Below are positions 25,524-33,058 of a stretch of 35,996 nt of DNA, in pieces. How positions within the stretch are numbered: position 1 is the stretch's first letter; the number at the start of each line of letters is the position of its first letter. The DNA is taken from contig VGEH01000031.1 of NCBI GenBank assembly GCA_016869375.1, positions 1 to 35,996 on the forward strand. The letters are read 5' to 3'. The DNA is from Alphaproteobacteria bacterium (GTDB taxonomy: Bacteria > Pseudomonadota > Alphaproteobacteria > SHVZ01). A program made the translations under genes and the position numbers. A model generated the notes under the pieces. The model worked only from the letters and a program-made list of their open reading frames with translations, was not told where the DNA came from and made no database searches.

Positions 25524-26020
25524 GCTGGCTTTACCTCGTTCTCGGCCTGGTCGCGCTGCAGCGCCTGGCCGAGCTCGCCTGGTCGCGGCGGAACGAGCAG
25601 CGCCTTCGGGCGGAGGGCGCGACCGAAGCGGGCCGCGGGCATTATCCCTTCCTCGTGGCCCTCCATGCCGGCTGGCTCGTCGCGATGCTGGTGCTGGTGC
25701 CACCCGAAACGATACCGAACCCCTATCTGCTTTCGGTTTATGCCGGCCTGCAGTTCCTCAGGCTATGGACCGTGGCGACGCTCGGCCGGTTCTGGACGAC
25801 GCGGATACTCACCCTTCCGGGCGCACCGCTGGTCCGCAGCGGCCCCTATCGTTGGTTTCGCCATCCCAACTACCTGATCGTGATCGCCGAAATTGTCACC
25901 CTGCCCCTCGCCTTCGGTGCCGTCGCGATTGCCTTGATCTTCTCGCTCGCCAATCTGATCCTGCTCGCCGTCCGTATCCGTGCAGAAGAGGCGGCTCTCG
26001 CCTCCCGCCGCTCGCTGTAG
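25520..26020 (+). CDS. Isoprenylcysteine carboxyl methyltransferase-like protein (SrsB-like)
   Basis: A 166-residue integral membrane methyltransferase of the ICMT family. There are several hydrophobic helices (LYLVLGLVALQRLAELAW at the N-terminus), and the SAM-binding signature GPYRWFRHPNYLIVIAE followed by LPLAFGAVAIALIFSLANLI and a terminal RIRAEEAAL. Next to a type III PKS this family O-methylates the phenolic lipid product, as SrsB does (known); the same role is inferred here. ATG at 25520 overlaps the PKS stop by 4 bp. Acts in the inner membrane. Confidence 0.93.
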   Translation: MSWLYLVLGLVALQRLAELAWSRRNEQRLRAEGATEAGRGHYPFLVALHAGWLVAMLVLVPPETIPNPYLLSVYAGLQFLRLWTVATLGRFWTTRILTLPGAPLVRSGPYRWFRHPNYLIVIAEIVTLPLAFGAVAIALIFSLANLILLAVRIRAEEAALASRRSL

Positions 26021-26030
26021 AGGAGATCCC

Positions 26031-27167
26031 GTGCCCGAGTTCGGTCAGGCCGTTCGCCGTTTCTGGACGCTCGACTGGAGCGCCACCCATCTCAACCATG
26101 GCAGCTACGGCGCCACGCCGAAGCCGGTGCTCGCAGCTCAGGACCTCGTGCGCCAGGACATGGAGAAAGCGATCGGCGATTTCTTCACGCGCCAGCTGCC
26201 GAAGCGGCTGCGCAGCGCCGCCGCCGAGCTCGGCGAGTATCTCGGTGCGGCTAGCGAGGACGTCGTCTTTGTCGACAACGCCACCGCCGGCGTCCAGTCC
26301 GTGATCGGCTCGCTCGCGCTCGAGCCCGGCGACGAGATCCTGATCAACGACCAGACCTACAACGCAGTGAAGAACATCGCCCGCCACGTCGCCGGTCGCG
26401 CCGGCGCCAAGGTGGTCGAGGTCACCCTCCCCTTCCCGGTCGAGGATGACGGCACCTCGATCGTCGAGACGCTGAAGGCGGGCTTGAGCGAGCGCACGCG
26501 GCTGGTGCTGCTCGACCACATCACCTCGGCGACCGCTCTGGTGATGCCGATCGAGCGTCTGATCGCCGCCTGTCGCACGACGGGCGCGCTCGTGCTCGTC
26601 GACGGCGCGCATGCGCCCGGACAGGTACCCCTCGATCTCTCCACGCTCGATGCCGATTTCTATACCGGCAACTGCCACAAATGGGTGTCGGCGCCGAAGG
26701 GCGCCGCCTTTCTCTGGGCGAAGCGCGAGCATCAGCCCTGGCTGCATCCACCGATCATCTCGCACGGCCTCGGCAAGGGCTTCATCGCGGAGTTCGACTG
26801 GACCGGAACGCGCGATGCCTCGCCCTACCTGGCCGTGCCCGCGGCGCTGGCCTTCCGCCAGACCTTCGGCGACTCGCGCATCAAGGCGCGCAACCGCGCG
26901 CTCGCCGAGGAAGCAGGAGCCTATCTCGCCGACACCTGGAAGACCCGTCTCGGCGCGCCGGCATCGCTCGCCGGCTCGATGCGCATGATCCGGCTGCCGC
27001 TCGCCGGCGGCGATCATCACGAGATCCGGGCGAAGCTCTGGCACGACCACCGCATCGACGTGCCGATCAACACCCTCAACGGCGAGCTCTGGGTCCGCAT
27101 CTCGGCGCAGCTCTACAACGAGATTGAGGACTACCGCCGCCTGGCCGCAGCGGTCCGGCGCCTCTAG
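26031..27167 (+). CDS. Class V aminotransferase (isopenicillin N epimerase-like)
   Basis: PLP-dependent fold-type I enzyme of 378 residues. The N-terminus LNHGSYGATPKPVL is the typical substrate/PLP entry loop. NATAGVQSVIG binds PLP phosphate; DGAHAPGQ carries Asp191, which pairs with the pyridine nitrogen; and TGNCHKWVSAPKG carries the Schiff-base Lys217. It may be a desulfurase, epimerase or transaminase; no persulfide Cys loop was picked out. GTG at 26031 is chosen because AGGAGATCCC stands just upstream; the open frame continues up to 25980 inside the previous gene. Spacing of 10 bp from the methyltransferase gene suggests co-transcription. Confidence 0.92.
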   Translation: MPEFGQAVRRFWTLDWSATHLNHGSYGATPKPVLAAQDLVRQDMEKAIGDFFTRQLPKRLRSAAAELGEYLGAASEDVVFVDNATAGVQSVIGSLALEPGDEILINDQTYNAVKNIARHVAGRAGAKVVEVTLPFPVEDDGTSIVETLKAGLSERTRLVLLDHITSATALVMPIERLIAACRTTGALVLVDGAHAPGQVPLDLSTLDADFYTGNCHKWVSAPKGAAFLWAKREHQPWLHPPIISHGLGKGFIAEFDWTGTRDASPYLAVPAALAFRQTFGDSRIKARNRALAEEAGAYLADTWKTRLGAPASLAGSMRMIRLPLAGGDHHEIRAKLWHDHRIDVPINTLNGELWVRISAQLYNEIEDYRRLAAAVRRL

Positions 27168-27175
27168 GAGAAGCG

Positions 27176-27577
27176 ATGGTCGACCTCTTCCAGGCCAAGA
27201 CCTTCATCGCCGGCGATACGCTGCTGCGCGAGGGCGCCAGCGGCGACGTCGCCTACATGATCGAGCATGGCCAGGTCGAGGTCTCGAAAATGGTCGATGG
27301 CCGCAAGGTCGTGCTGAACACCCTCGGCCCCGGCGCGATCGTCGGCGAGATGGCGCTCATCGACAAGGCGCCGCGCATGGCGACGGTGACGGCGCTCGGC
27401 AAGACCGTGGCGCTCGTCATCGACCAGCGCGTCTTCGACAAGGTCCTGGCCGACGCGCCGCCGGTCCTGAGGGCCCTGGTGCTGGCCTATACCTCGCATC
27501 TGCGCAACCTCGGATCGCGCGCCTCGCAGCTCGAAACCGACTTGCACAGGCTGCACGACAACAAGCCTTCCGCCTGA
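27176..27577 (+). CDS. Stand-alone cyclic nucleotide-binding domain protein
   Basis: A 133-residue Crp-type cNMP-binding beta-barrel without any DNA-binding domain. The phosphate-binding cassette reads GEMALIDKAPRMATV, with Gly57, Glu58 and Arg67 as expected for cyclic nucleotide contact. The C-terminal helix (RALVLAYTSHLRNLGSRASQ) would be the dimer helix. Without an HTH or enzyme domain it could be a regulatory subunit or sink. The ATG at 27176 lies 8 bp after the aminotransferase stop, with TAGGAGAAGCG as ribosome site, so it is in the same operon. Confidence 0.93.
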   Translation: MVDLFQAKTFIAGDTLLREGASGDVAYMIEHGQVEVSKMVDGRKVVLNTLGPGAIVGEMALIDKAPRMATVTALGKTVALVIDQRVFDKVLADAPPVLRALVLAYTSHLRNLGSRASQLETDLHRLHDNKPSA

Positions 27578-27647
27578 AGGCGTCAGGGGTGGTTTGCCGC
27601 CTGGACCGGGGCTATGGTCGGGGCCCCGCTTCAAGGACTTTCTTTCC

Positions 27648-29138
27648 ATGCAGGACATCAAGCGCATCGCCTCCGTGATCGAGGCGAAGACCCCGGCTTA
27701 CGTCGCGCTCAGCGACAAGGTCTGGGACCTGGCCGAGCTTCGCTACCAGGAGGAGAAGTCGGTCGCCGCCCAGATCGAGGCGCTGGAGCAAGAGGGCTTC
27801 AAGGTGAAGCCGGGCGTCGCCGGCATCCCGACCGCCTTCGAGGCCGAGATCGGCGAGGGCGGACCGCTGATCGGCTTCCTCGGCGAGTACGACGCGCTGT
27901 CCGGCCTCAGCCAGAAATCGGGCGTGACGGAGAAGATCCCCGCCGGCGGCGCCAACGGCCAGGGCTGCGGCCACAACCTGCTCGGCACCGGCGCGATGCT
28001 GGCCGCCGCAGCGGTGAAGGACTATCTCAAGGCCAACAAGATTCCCGCCCGCATCCGCTACTACGGCTGCCCGGCGGAGGAAGGCGGCTCCGGCAAGACC
28101 TTCATGGCGCGGGCCGGCATGTTCGCCGATCTCGACGCGGCGGTGACCTGGCATCCGGGCAATTTCTTCGGTGTGATGTCGGTGCGCTCGCTCGCCAATG
28201 TCCAGGCCTATTTCCGCTTCACCGGCCGCGCCGCGCATGCGGCGGGCGCGCCGCATCTCGGGCGCAGCGCGCTGGATGCGGTCGAGCTGATGAATGTCGG
28301 CGTCAACTACATGCGCGAGCACATGCCGCCGGATGCGCGCGTCCACTGCGCCATCACCAACACCGGCGGCATCTCGCCCAATGTCGTGCAGGCCAAGGCG
28401 GAGGTGCTCTATCTCGTCCGCGCGCCGGATGTCGCCGAGACCATCGAGCTGTTCGAGCGGGTCAAGAAGATCGCCGAGGGCGCGGCGCTGATGACCGAGA
28501 CCCAGGCCGTGGTCGATTTCGACAAGGCCTGCTCCAACGTGCTGCCGAACACGGCGCTGGAGCTGGCGCTGCACGAGAACGCCAAGCGCCTCGGCCCGAC
28601 GCCCTTCGACGACAAGGACCGCGCCTTCGCCGAGAAGCTGCGCAAGGCCGCGCTGACACCGGCCGACGTCTCGGCGGCCCTCCGATCGGCCAGCATGCCG
28701 AGCAACTATCCGAACGTCCTGCATGACGGCATCCTGTCTTTCGACGGCACGCCGCAGGTGCTGTTCGGCTCAACCGATGTCGGCGACGTCTCCTGGGTGA
28801 CGCCGACGGTCCAGGTCTGGGGCGGCTGCTTCGCCGTCGGTACGCCCGGCCATTCCTGGCAGCTGGTGACGCAAGGCAAGCTGCCGGCGGCGCACAAGGG
28901 CATGATCCACGCCGCCAAGGCGATGGCGGCGACCGCGATCGACGTGATCGAGAATCCGGACCTCCTGGCCAAGGCCAAGGCCGAGCTCAAGGAACGCGTC
29001 TCGGGCAAGCCCTATGTCTGCCCGATCCCGGCCTCGATCGAGCTGCCGTTCAAGCGCCGCGCGGACAGCGGCACGCCGCTTGGGCCTGTCGATCCGAACG
29101 TCGCCGGCCCCCTGTCGCGCGCCAGGCTGCCGACCTGA
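27648..29138 (+). CDS. M20 family amidohydrolase (AbgB-like, p-aminobenzoyl-glutamate hydrolase type)
   Basis: A 496-residue metallopeptidase-like amidohydrolase. Motifs include GFLGEYDALSGLSQ (80s), GQGCGHNLLGTGAM with Cys107/His109, CPAEEGGSGKTFMARAG with Glu144/Glu145, and AAHAAGAPHLGRSALDAVEL in the dimerisation domain. This set matches AbgB-type M20D proteins that cleave p-aminobenzoyl-glutamate and similar amides. ATG at 27648 is preferred over codons from 27594 because MQDIKRIASVIEA gives the usual start. A globin gene follows 22 bp downstream. No AbgA or transporter AbgT is in the window. Confidence 0.92.
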   Translation: MQDIKRIASVIEAKTPAYVALSDKVWDLAELRYQEEKSVAAQIEALEQEGFKVKPGVAGIPTAFEAEIGEGGPLIGFLGEYDALSGLSQKSGVTEKIPAGGANGQGCGHNLLGTGAMLAAAAVKDYLKANKIPARIRYYGCPAEEGGSGKTFMARAGMFADLDAAVTWHPGNFFGVMSVRSLANVQAYFRFTGRAAHAAGAPHLGRSALDAVELMNVGVNYMREHMPPDARVHCAITNTGGISPNVVQAKAEVLYLVRAPDVAETIELFERVKKIAEGAALMTETQAVVDFDKACSNVLPNTALELALHENAKRLGPTPFDDKDRAFAEKLRKAALTPADVSAALRSASMPSNYPNVLHDGILSFDGTPQVLFGSTDVGDVSWVTPTVQVWGGCFAVGTPGHSWQLVTQGKLPAAHKGMIHAAKAMAATAIDVIENPDLLAKAKAELKERVSGKPYVCPIPASIELPFKRRADSGTPLGPVDPNVAGPLSRARLPT

Positions 29139-29160
29139 CCTGATCGTCGCGGGGGAAGAG

Positions 29161-29595
29161 GTGAACGACTTCCTGGTGATGAGCCACGCCGAGGCGAAGC
29201 TCGTCAAAGGCACCTTCGATGCGATGATCCGCGGCGGCAAGGGACCGGACTTCGCCCGCGCCTTCTACCACCATCTGTTCGAGATCGCGCCGGAAGTCCG
29301 CGACTGGTTTCCGAAGGACATGGCCGAGCAGAACCGCAAGCTGGTGCGGACGCTGGGCGTGCTCCTGAAGAACCTTCCGGAATGGCACGATGTCGTCGGC
29401 CCGGTCCGCGCGCTGGGCCCCCAGCACGGCCCCTTCCCGATCGGCCCCCAGCATTTCGAGGCCTTCGTCACCTGCCTTTTCAAGGCGATGGAGGAGGTGA
29501 TGGGAGCGTCGATGGTGCCCGACGTATTGATTCCGTTCCGGATGGCCTTCCTCAGGCTCGGCGAGGAGATGATGCGCGCCGGGCGGAGGCGTTAG
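29161..29595 (+). CDS. Single-domain globin
   Basis: A 144-residue globin of the bacterial haemoglobin type. The F-helix LGPQHGPFPIGPQHFEAF gives proximal His89. The E-helix MAEQNRKLVRTLGVLLKNL offers Gln57 as the distal E7 residue, and FARAFYHHLFEIAPEVRDWF gives Tyr36 near B10, the usual Tyr/Gln distal pair of O2/NO-binding globins. GTG at 29161 behind GGGGGAAGAG is used; ATG at 29179 is an alternative. Its stop overlaps the stop of the convergent PAS_5 gene by 3 bp. Probable role: NO detoxification or oxygen binding; no reductase domain is fused. Confidence 0.9.
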   Translation: MNDFLVMSHAEAKLVKGTFDAMIRGGKGPDFARAFYHHLFEIAPEVRDWFPKDMAEQNRKLVRTLGVLLKNLPEWHDVVGPVRALGPQHGPFPIGPQHFEAFVTCLFKAMEEVMGASMVPDVLIPFRMAFLRLGEEMMRAGRRR

Positions 29596-30059
29596 GCGAT
29601 CTCGAACATCCCGGCGTTCTTCGCCTCGTAGACGCCAACCAGGAGCGTGTCGATGGTCTCGCCATCGGCGGCGAAGGGCAGGATCAACCGCTCCCAGGTG
29701 ACGATCTCGTTCTCGAACTCGCCGGAATAGACGCGCCAGGTGGGGCGCTTCTTCTGGCGCACATAGTCGTACTCGTGCTCAAGCAGCGCGCGCTGCGCGT
29801 CCGGCAGCTCCGTCGTTAGCTTGCCCGACATGTCGACGCCGAACTGCTCGACGAAGGTCTTGGGGTAGTAGCGGTAGACGAACTCGCCTTCGCGGCGGAC
29901 GGTCATGATCACGAGGTTGCTGAGCCAGGGCGTCAGGCTCTCGGCATGGACCCTGAGGATCGACGGCAGCTTGCCTTCGGTGCGCCGCTTGCGGTCTTCC
30001 CAGAAGGCATAGAGCTCGCGCAAGCGCGGCTGCATGGCGCCATATTGGATGACCGGCAT
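29592..30059 (-). CDS. PAS_5 domain protein (paralog A)
   Basis: A 155-residue single-domain protein of the PAS_5 (PF07310) type. It begins with RLRELYAFWEDRKR, continues to ILRVHAESLTPWLSNLVIM and FVYRYYPKTFVEQFG, and ends WERLILPFAADGETIDTLLVG. This family is abundant in alphaproteobacteria; ligand and partner are unknown. It is the last gene of a minus-strand operon, 6 bp after the racemase-like gene. A second member lies at 32594-33058. Confidence 0.9.
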   Translation of the reverse strand: MPVIQYGAMQPRLRELYAFWEDRKRRTEGKLPSILRVHAESLTPWLSNLVIMTVRREGEFVYRYYPKTFVEQFGVDMSGKLTTELPDAQRALLEHEYDYVRQKKRPTWRVYSGEFENEIVTWERLILPFAADGETIDTLLVGVYEAKNAGMFEIA

Positions 30060-30065
30060 CGCGGC

Positions 30066-30722
30066 TCAGCCCTGCGCTTTCCGCCACGCCGCGATGGCGG
30101 CGGTGACGCCGAGTCTGGGGCTGGTCAGCACCGGCAGGCCGAGACGCCGCTCGGCCTCGGGCGCGGTACCCGCCATCGAGGCCTGGGCCAGCACCACGAC
30201 CTCGGCATCGCCCTTCTCGCGCTCGAGGCGCTCGACGATCATCGCCTCGTAGCCCTTGACGTCGCCGGCGAGGAACTTCGGCCACGCTTCGGCGATCAGC
30301 ACGACGCGGAGATCGGCGGGCCGTCCGGCCTCGCGCGCGACCTTGGCGATGAGATCGGAGGTCGGTCCCACGGTCGAGGCAACGCAAGCGGCGACGAGGA
30401 TGCGCCGGCCCTTGGAGACGGCGACCTCGGCCATGGCGCGGTCGATGCGCTGGACCGGTACCGGCAGCGTGCCGTTGGCAGCCTCGGCGACGGCGCCGAT
30501 GGTCGAGCAGGTGCAGACCACGACCGAGGCCCCGGAAGCCGCATCGGCGAGCTTGGCGCGGACCCCGGCGGCGACCGCATCGGTCACGGTGCCGGCCTTC
30601 ACCGCCTCGGCCAGCAGCTCGGCCGAGAGGTGATGGCGAATCGGAATCTCCGGCGCAAGCTCGGCCATCAGCTTGCCGACGGCAGCGACATTGGACTCGG
30701 CGGTGTGCAGGAAGGTCAGCAT
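30066..30722 (-). CDS. Asp/Glu racemase superfamily protein, second catalytic Cys absent
   Basis: A 218-residue protein of the Asp/Glu/hydantoin racemase superfamily. The first active-site motif VVVCTCSTIGAVAEAA has the Cys pair; RIDRAMAEVA and ILVAACVASTVGPT are the conserved phosphate/carboxylate-type loops. The second lobe reads VVLAQASMAGTAPEAERRLG, with Ala-Ser where racemases have LxC(T/S). Loss of one of the two catalytic cysteines argues against classical racemase chemistry and for a decarboxylase, isomerase or lyase-type reaction (inference). ATG at 30722, with AAGGCG in front. Its operon partners are a FemAB-like transferase and an SDR. Confidence 0.85.
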   Translation of the reverse strand: MLTFLHTAESNVAAVGKLMAELAPEIPIRHHLSAELLAEAVKAGTVTDAVAAGVRAKLADAASGASVVVCTCSTIGAVAEAANGTLPVPVQRIDRAMAEVAVSKGRRILVAACVASTVGPTSDLIAKVAREAGRPADLRVVLIAEAWPKFLAGDVKGYEAMIVERLEREKGDAEVVVLAQASMAGTAPEAERRLGLPVLTSPRLGVTAAIAAWRKAQG

Positions 30723-30735
30723 GACGCCTTGTATA

Positions 30736-31668
30736 TCACGTATAGGTGCCGATGAGTTCGTACTCGCGGCCGCCGAGCCCGCGCTTGAACAGCGTCAGCC
30801 CGGGCGCGGCTTCCGGATTGATGCCGCCGAGATCGAGGCGCTTCGCGCCGTCGCCGGCAAGCGCCTCCATCGCGCGCCAGAGAAGCAGATGCGTCGCACC
30901 GAGCCGTCGGCCCTCGGCGCCGGTCCAGCCAAGGAGGTATGTGGCCGTATCGCCATGGCGGATCACGAGGATGCCGGCGACTCGTTCCGCGCCGTGGCTG
31001 GCAATGAGCACCAGGGCCTCGCTCCCGACCCGCGCGCCGAGCACGAGCTGGAGCGCCAGCCTGTTCGAGGGGCCGCGATATCCCCTCAGCTTGCGGTCGA
31101 TCTCGCAGCGCTGCAGCAGCCAGGGCAGCGTGGCCTTGCCGTGGCGGTCGATCTCGACTGCCAGGTCGCGGCGTTCCGACCGCTGAAGCTCATGCCTCCA
31201 GGTCGCGCGGAGCCGTTCCCGCCGCGCCGGCAGGTCGACCAGGATCGAGCGATAGCCGTCGCCGGCCCGGCGGAAGCCCGTCTCGACGAGCAGCCGATGG
31301 CTGTCGGCGCCGGCAGGGAGCTCCGGAATGAACGAGACACGCCGCCAGGGTCTCCGCGGCCATCGTCGCCGTAGCGCCACCAGCGTCGCCGCGAGCGGCG
31401 GATCCGGTTTGAGCCAGAGCGGGCCGCGATGGATCGAAATGCGACTGAACACCGACATCGCCCGGCGCTCCAGCACGAGCACGCAGCCGAGCTCGCCGGA
31501 GCCGTCCCGGATCACGCCGAAATGCGGGATCTGCCCTTCGACCGCCGGCATCGCCTGGGCATAGGCCCAGGATTGCGGCAGCGTGCCGCCGTCGACCGTG
31601 CCGATCAGGCGCCGCCAGTCATCGACGGTCGCTTCGTTCCAGACGATCTCGACCGGCGATCCTGGCAT
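30736..31668 (-). CDS. FemAB/GNAT-like acyl or aminoacyl transferase
   Basis: A 310-residue protein with two GNAT-like lobes as in FemAB/FemX and PF13480 proteins. Blocks are LPQSWAYAQAM, ISIHRGPLWL, the basic LRATWRHELQRSERR, HGAERVAGILVIRHGDTATYLLGW, and GATHLLLWRAMEALAGDGAKRLDLGGI with GLTLFKRGLGGREYELIG at the C-terminus. The last block resembles the KxxFG(G) end of FemAB proteins. It may transfer an acyl or aminoacyl group to a cell-surface precursor, but substrate is unknown. ATG at 31668; 3 bp from the upstream SDR gene. Confidence 0.85.
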   Translation of the reverse strand: MPGSPVEIVWNEATVDDWRRLIGTVDGGTLPQSWAYAQAMPAVEGQIPHFGVIRDGSGELGCVLVLERRAMSVFSRISIHRGPLWLKPDPPLAATLVALRRRWPRRPWRRVSFIPELPAGADSHRLLVETGFRRAGDGYRSILVDLPARRERLRATWRHELQRSERRDLAVEIDRHGKATLPWLLQRCEIDRKLRGYRGPSNRLALQLVLGARVGSEALVLIASHGAERVAGILVIRHGDTATYLLGWTGAEGRRLGATHLLLWRAMEALAGDGAKRLDLGGINPEAAPGLTLFKRGLGGREYELIGTYT

Positions 31669-31671
31669 CCC

Positions 31672-32448
31672 TCAGCGGGCGACCCAGCCGCCATCGACCG
31701 GCAGCGTGTGCCCGGTCACCATCGCCGCCGCGTCGGAGGCAAGATAGAGGACAGCATCGGCGATCTCGTCGGCCTCGGCCAGGCGGCCCAGCGGCGTCAT
31801 GCCTTCGATCGCCGCCTTCATCTGCGCATCGGAGAGCAGCCGCGCGGTCAGAGGCGTGCGCACGAAGGTCGGCGCCACCGCGTTGACGCGGACGCCGCGC
31901 CCCGCCCATTCGACCGCGAGAGCGCGGGTGAAGTTGACCAGCGCGCCCTTGGTCGAGTGATAGGCGAGGTTCGGATAGAGCCCGCCGCCGACGAGACCCA
32001 TGATCGAAGCGATGTTGACGACGCTGCCGCGGCCTTGCGCGAGCATCACCTTTCCCGCCTCGCGGGCGCAGAGGAAGGAGCCGTTCAGGTTGATGCGCAG
32101 CACCTTCTCCCAGGTGGCGAGATCGAGCGCCTCGGAAGGCTGGCGCGCGGCGAGGCCGGCATTGTTGATCAGGATGTCGAGCCGCCCCCAGGCACGCGCG
32201 ACCTCGGCCATGACCGCCACGACCCGCGTCTCGTCGGCGACGTCGAAGACATGCGCGACGGCCTCGATCCCTTCTCCTTTCAGCGAGGCGACCGCCTTCT
32301 CCGCGCGTTCGGCGTTGATGTCGGCCACCGCGATGCGGGCGCCGGCGCGTCCGAGGGCCTGGGCGCTGGCGAAGCCGATGCCGGACGCGGCACCGGTGAC
32401 GACGGCGACGCGACCGTCCAGACGAAAGCGGGCGAAAGCATCGGCCAT
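31672..32448 (-). CDS. SDR family oxidoreductase, glucose/sugar-alcohol-dehydrogenase-like
   Basis: A 258-residue classical SDR. Motifs: TGAASGIG for cofactor, acidic DIN after beta 2 (NAD preference), NNAG, catalytic YHSTK, and a C-terminal TLPVDGGW strand typical of 3-oxoacyl-ACP reductase/sugar dehydrogenase SDRs. Start ATG at 32448 (MADAFARFRL); the longer frame to 32604 is unlikely. First gene of the operon with the FemAB-like protein, racemase-like protein and PAS_5. Substrate unknown. Confidence 0.94.
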   Translation of the reverse strand: MADAFARFRLDGRVAVVTGAASGIGFASAQALGRAGARIAVADINAERAEKAVASLKGEGIEAVAHVFDVADETRVVAVMAEVARAWGRLDILINNAGLAARQPSEALDLATWEKVLRINLNGSFLCAREAGKVMLAQGRGSVVNIASIMGLVGGGLYPNLAYHSTKGALVNFTRALAVEWAGRGVRVNAVAPTFVRTPLTARLLSDAQMKAAIEGMTPLGRLAEADEIADAVLYLASDAAAMVTGHTLPVDGGWVAR

Positions 32449-32593
32449 GACGAACCTCTGTGTCGAGAATCCCGGATTGCGATCCGCAAGATGCGGCGGG
32501 CGCCAAGCGCGGGCAAGGGGTTGGGAGCCGATCCCGGAACGCGCCGCCCTTTGGGCTTGCCAGGGGAGCCTAGGCGGCGTCCATGATTCGACC

Positions 32594-33058
32594 GTGGACG
32601 ACATCAGGTCATGGCATCCGAAGCTCGCCGCTCTGCATGCCTATTGGCAGGCGCAGAAGCCGCGGCCCGATCTCCTGCCGTCGCGCGCTCATATCAGCCC
32701 GGCCGACATCCCTGCCCTGCTGCCGAACATCTATCTGCTCGACGTGCTCGAGAACCCGCTCCGGTTCCGGTACCGCCTCGTCGGGACGAAGCTGCTCTAT
32801 GCCGGCGACCGTGAGCTGACCGGCCTCTTCATGGAGGAGGCGCATCCCAACTTCTTCATCGCCGCGCCCTATCCCGACTATGTCGCCTGCGTGCGCGAGC
32901 ATCGGATCAACCGGCGCCTCGGCTCGCCGGTCTTCGACTGGGACCGCGAGCATGTGCGCATCGAGCGGCTCCTGCTGCCGCTCGCGAGCGACGGCATCAG
33001 AGTCGACATGATCCTCGGCCTGTCTGTTTTCTACGACGCCGAGGGGCGAGAGCTATGA
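32594..33058 (+). CDS. PAS_5 domain protein (paralog B)
   Basis: A 154-residue PAS_5 protein with the same plan as the one at 29592: KLAALHAYWQAQKPRPDLLP, LLPNIYLLDVLENPLRFRYR, VGTKLLYAGDRELTGLF and IERLLLPLASDGIRVDMILG. No ATG fits; GTG at 32594 (VDDIRSWH) gives the expected start, without a good Shine-Dalgarno. It diverges from the SDR gene with a 145-bp spacer, and its stop is antisense-overlapped by 6 bp with the convergent kinase gene. Confidence 0.9.
   Translation: MDDIRSWHPKLAALHAYWQAQKPRPDLLPSRAHISPADIPALLPNIYLLDVLENPLRFRYRLVGTKLLYAGDRELTGLFMEEAHPNFFIAAPYPDYVACVREHRINRRLGSPVFDWDREHVRIERLLLPLASDGIRVDMILGLSVFYDAEGREL

Noticed and set aside
27176-27577. CRP/FNR transcription factor that could bind the palindrome at 24344
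   Set aside because: The protein ends after the cNMP domain; no helix-turn-helix is present.
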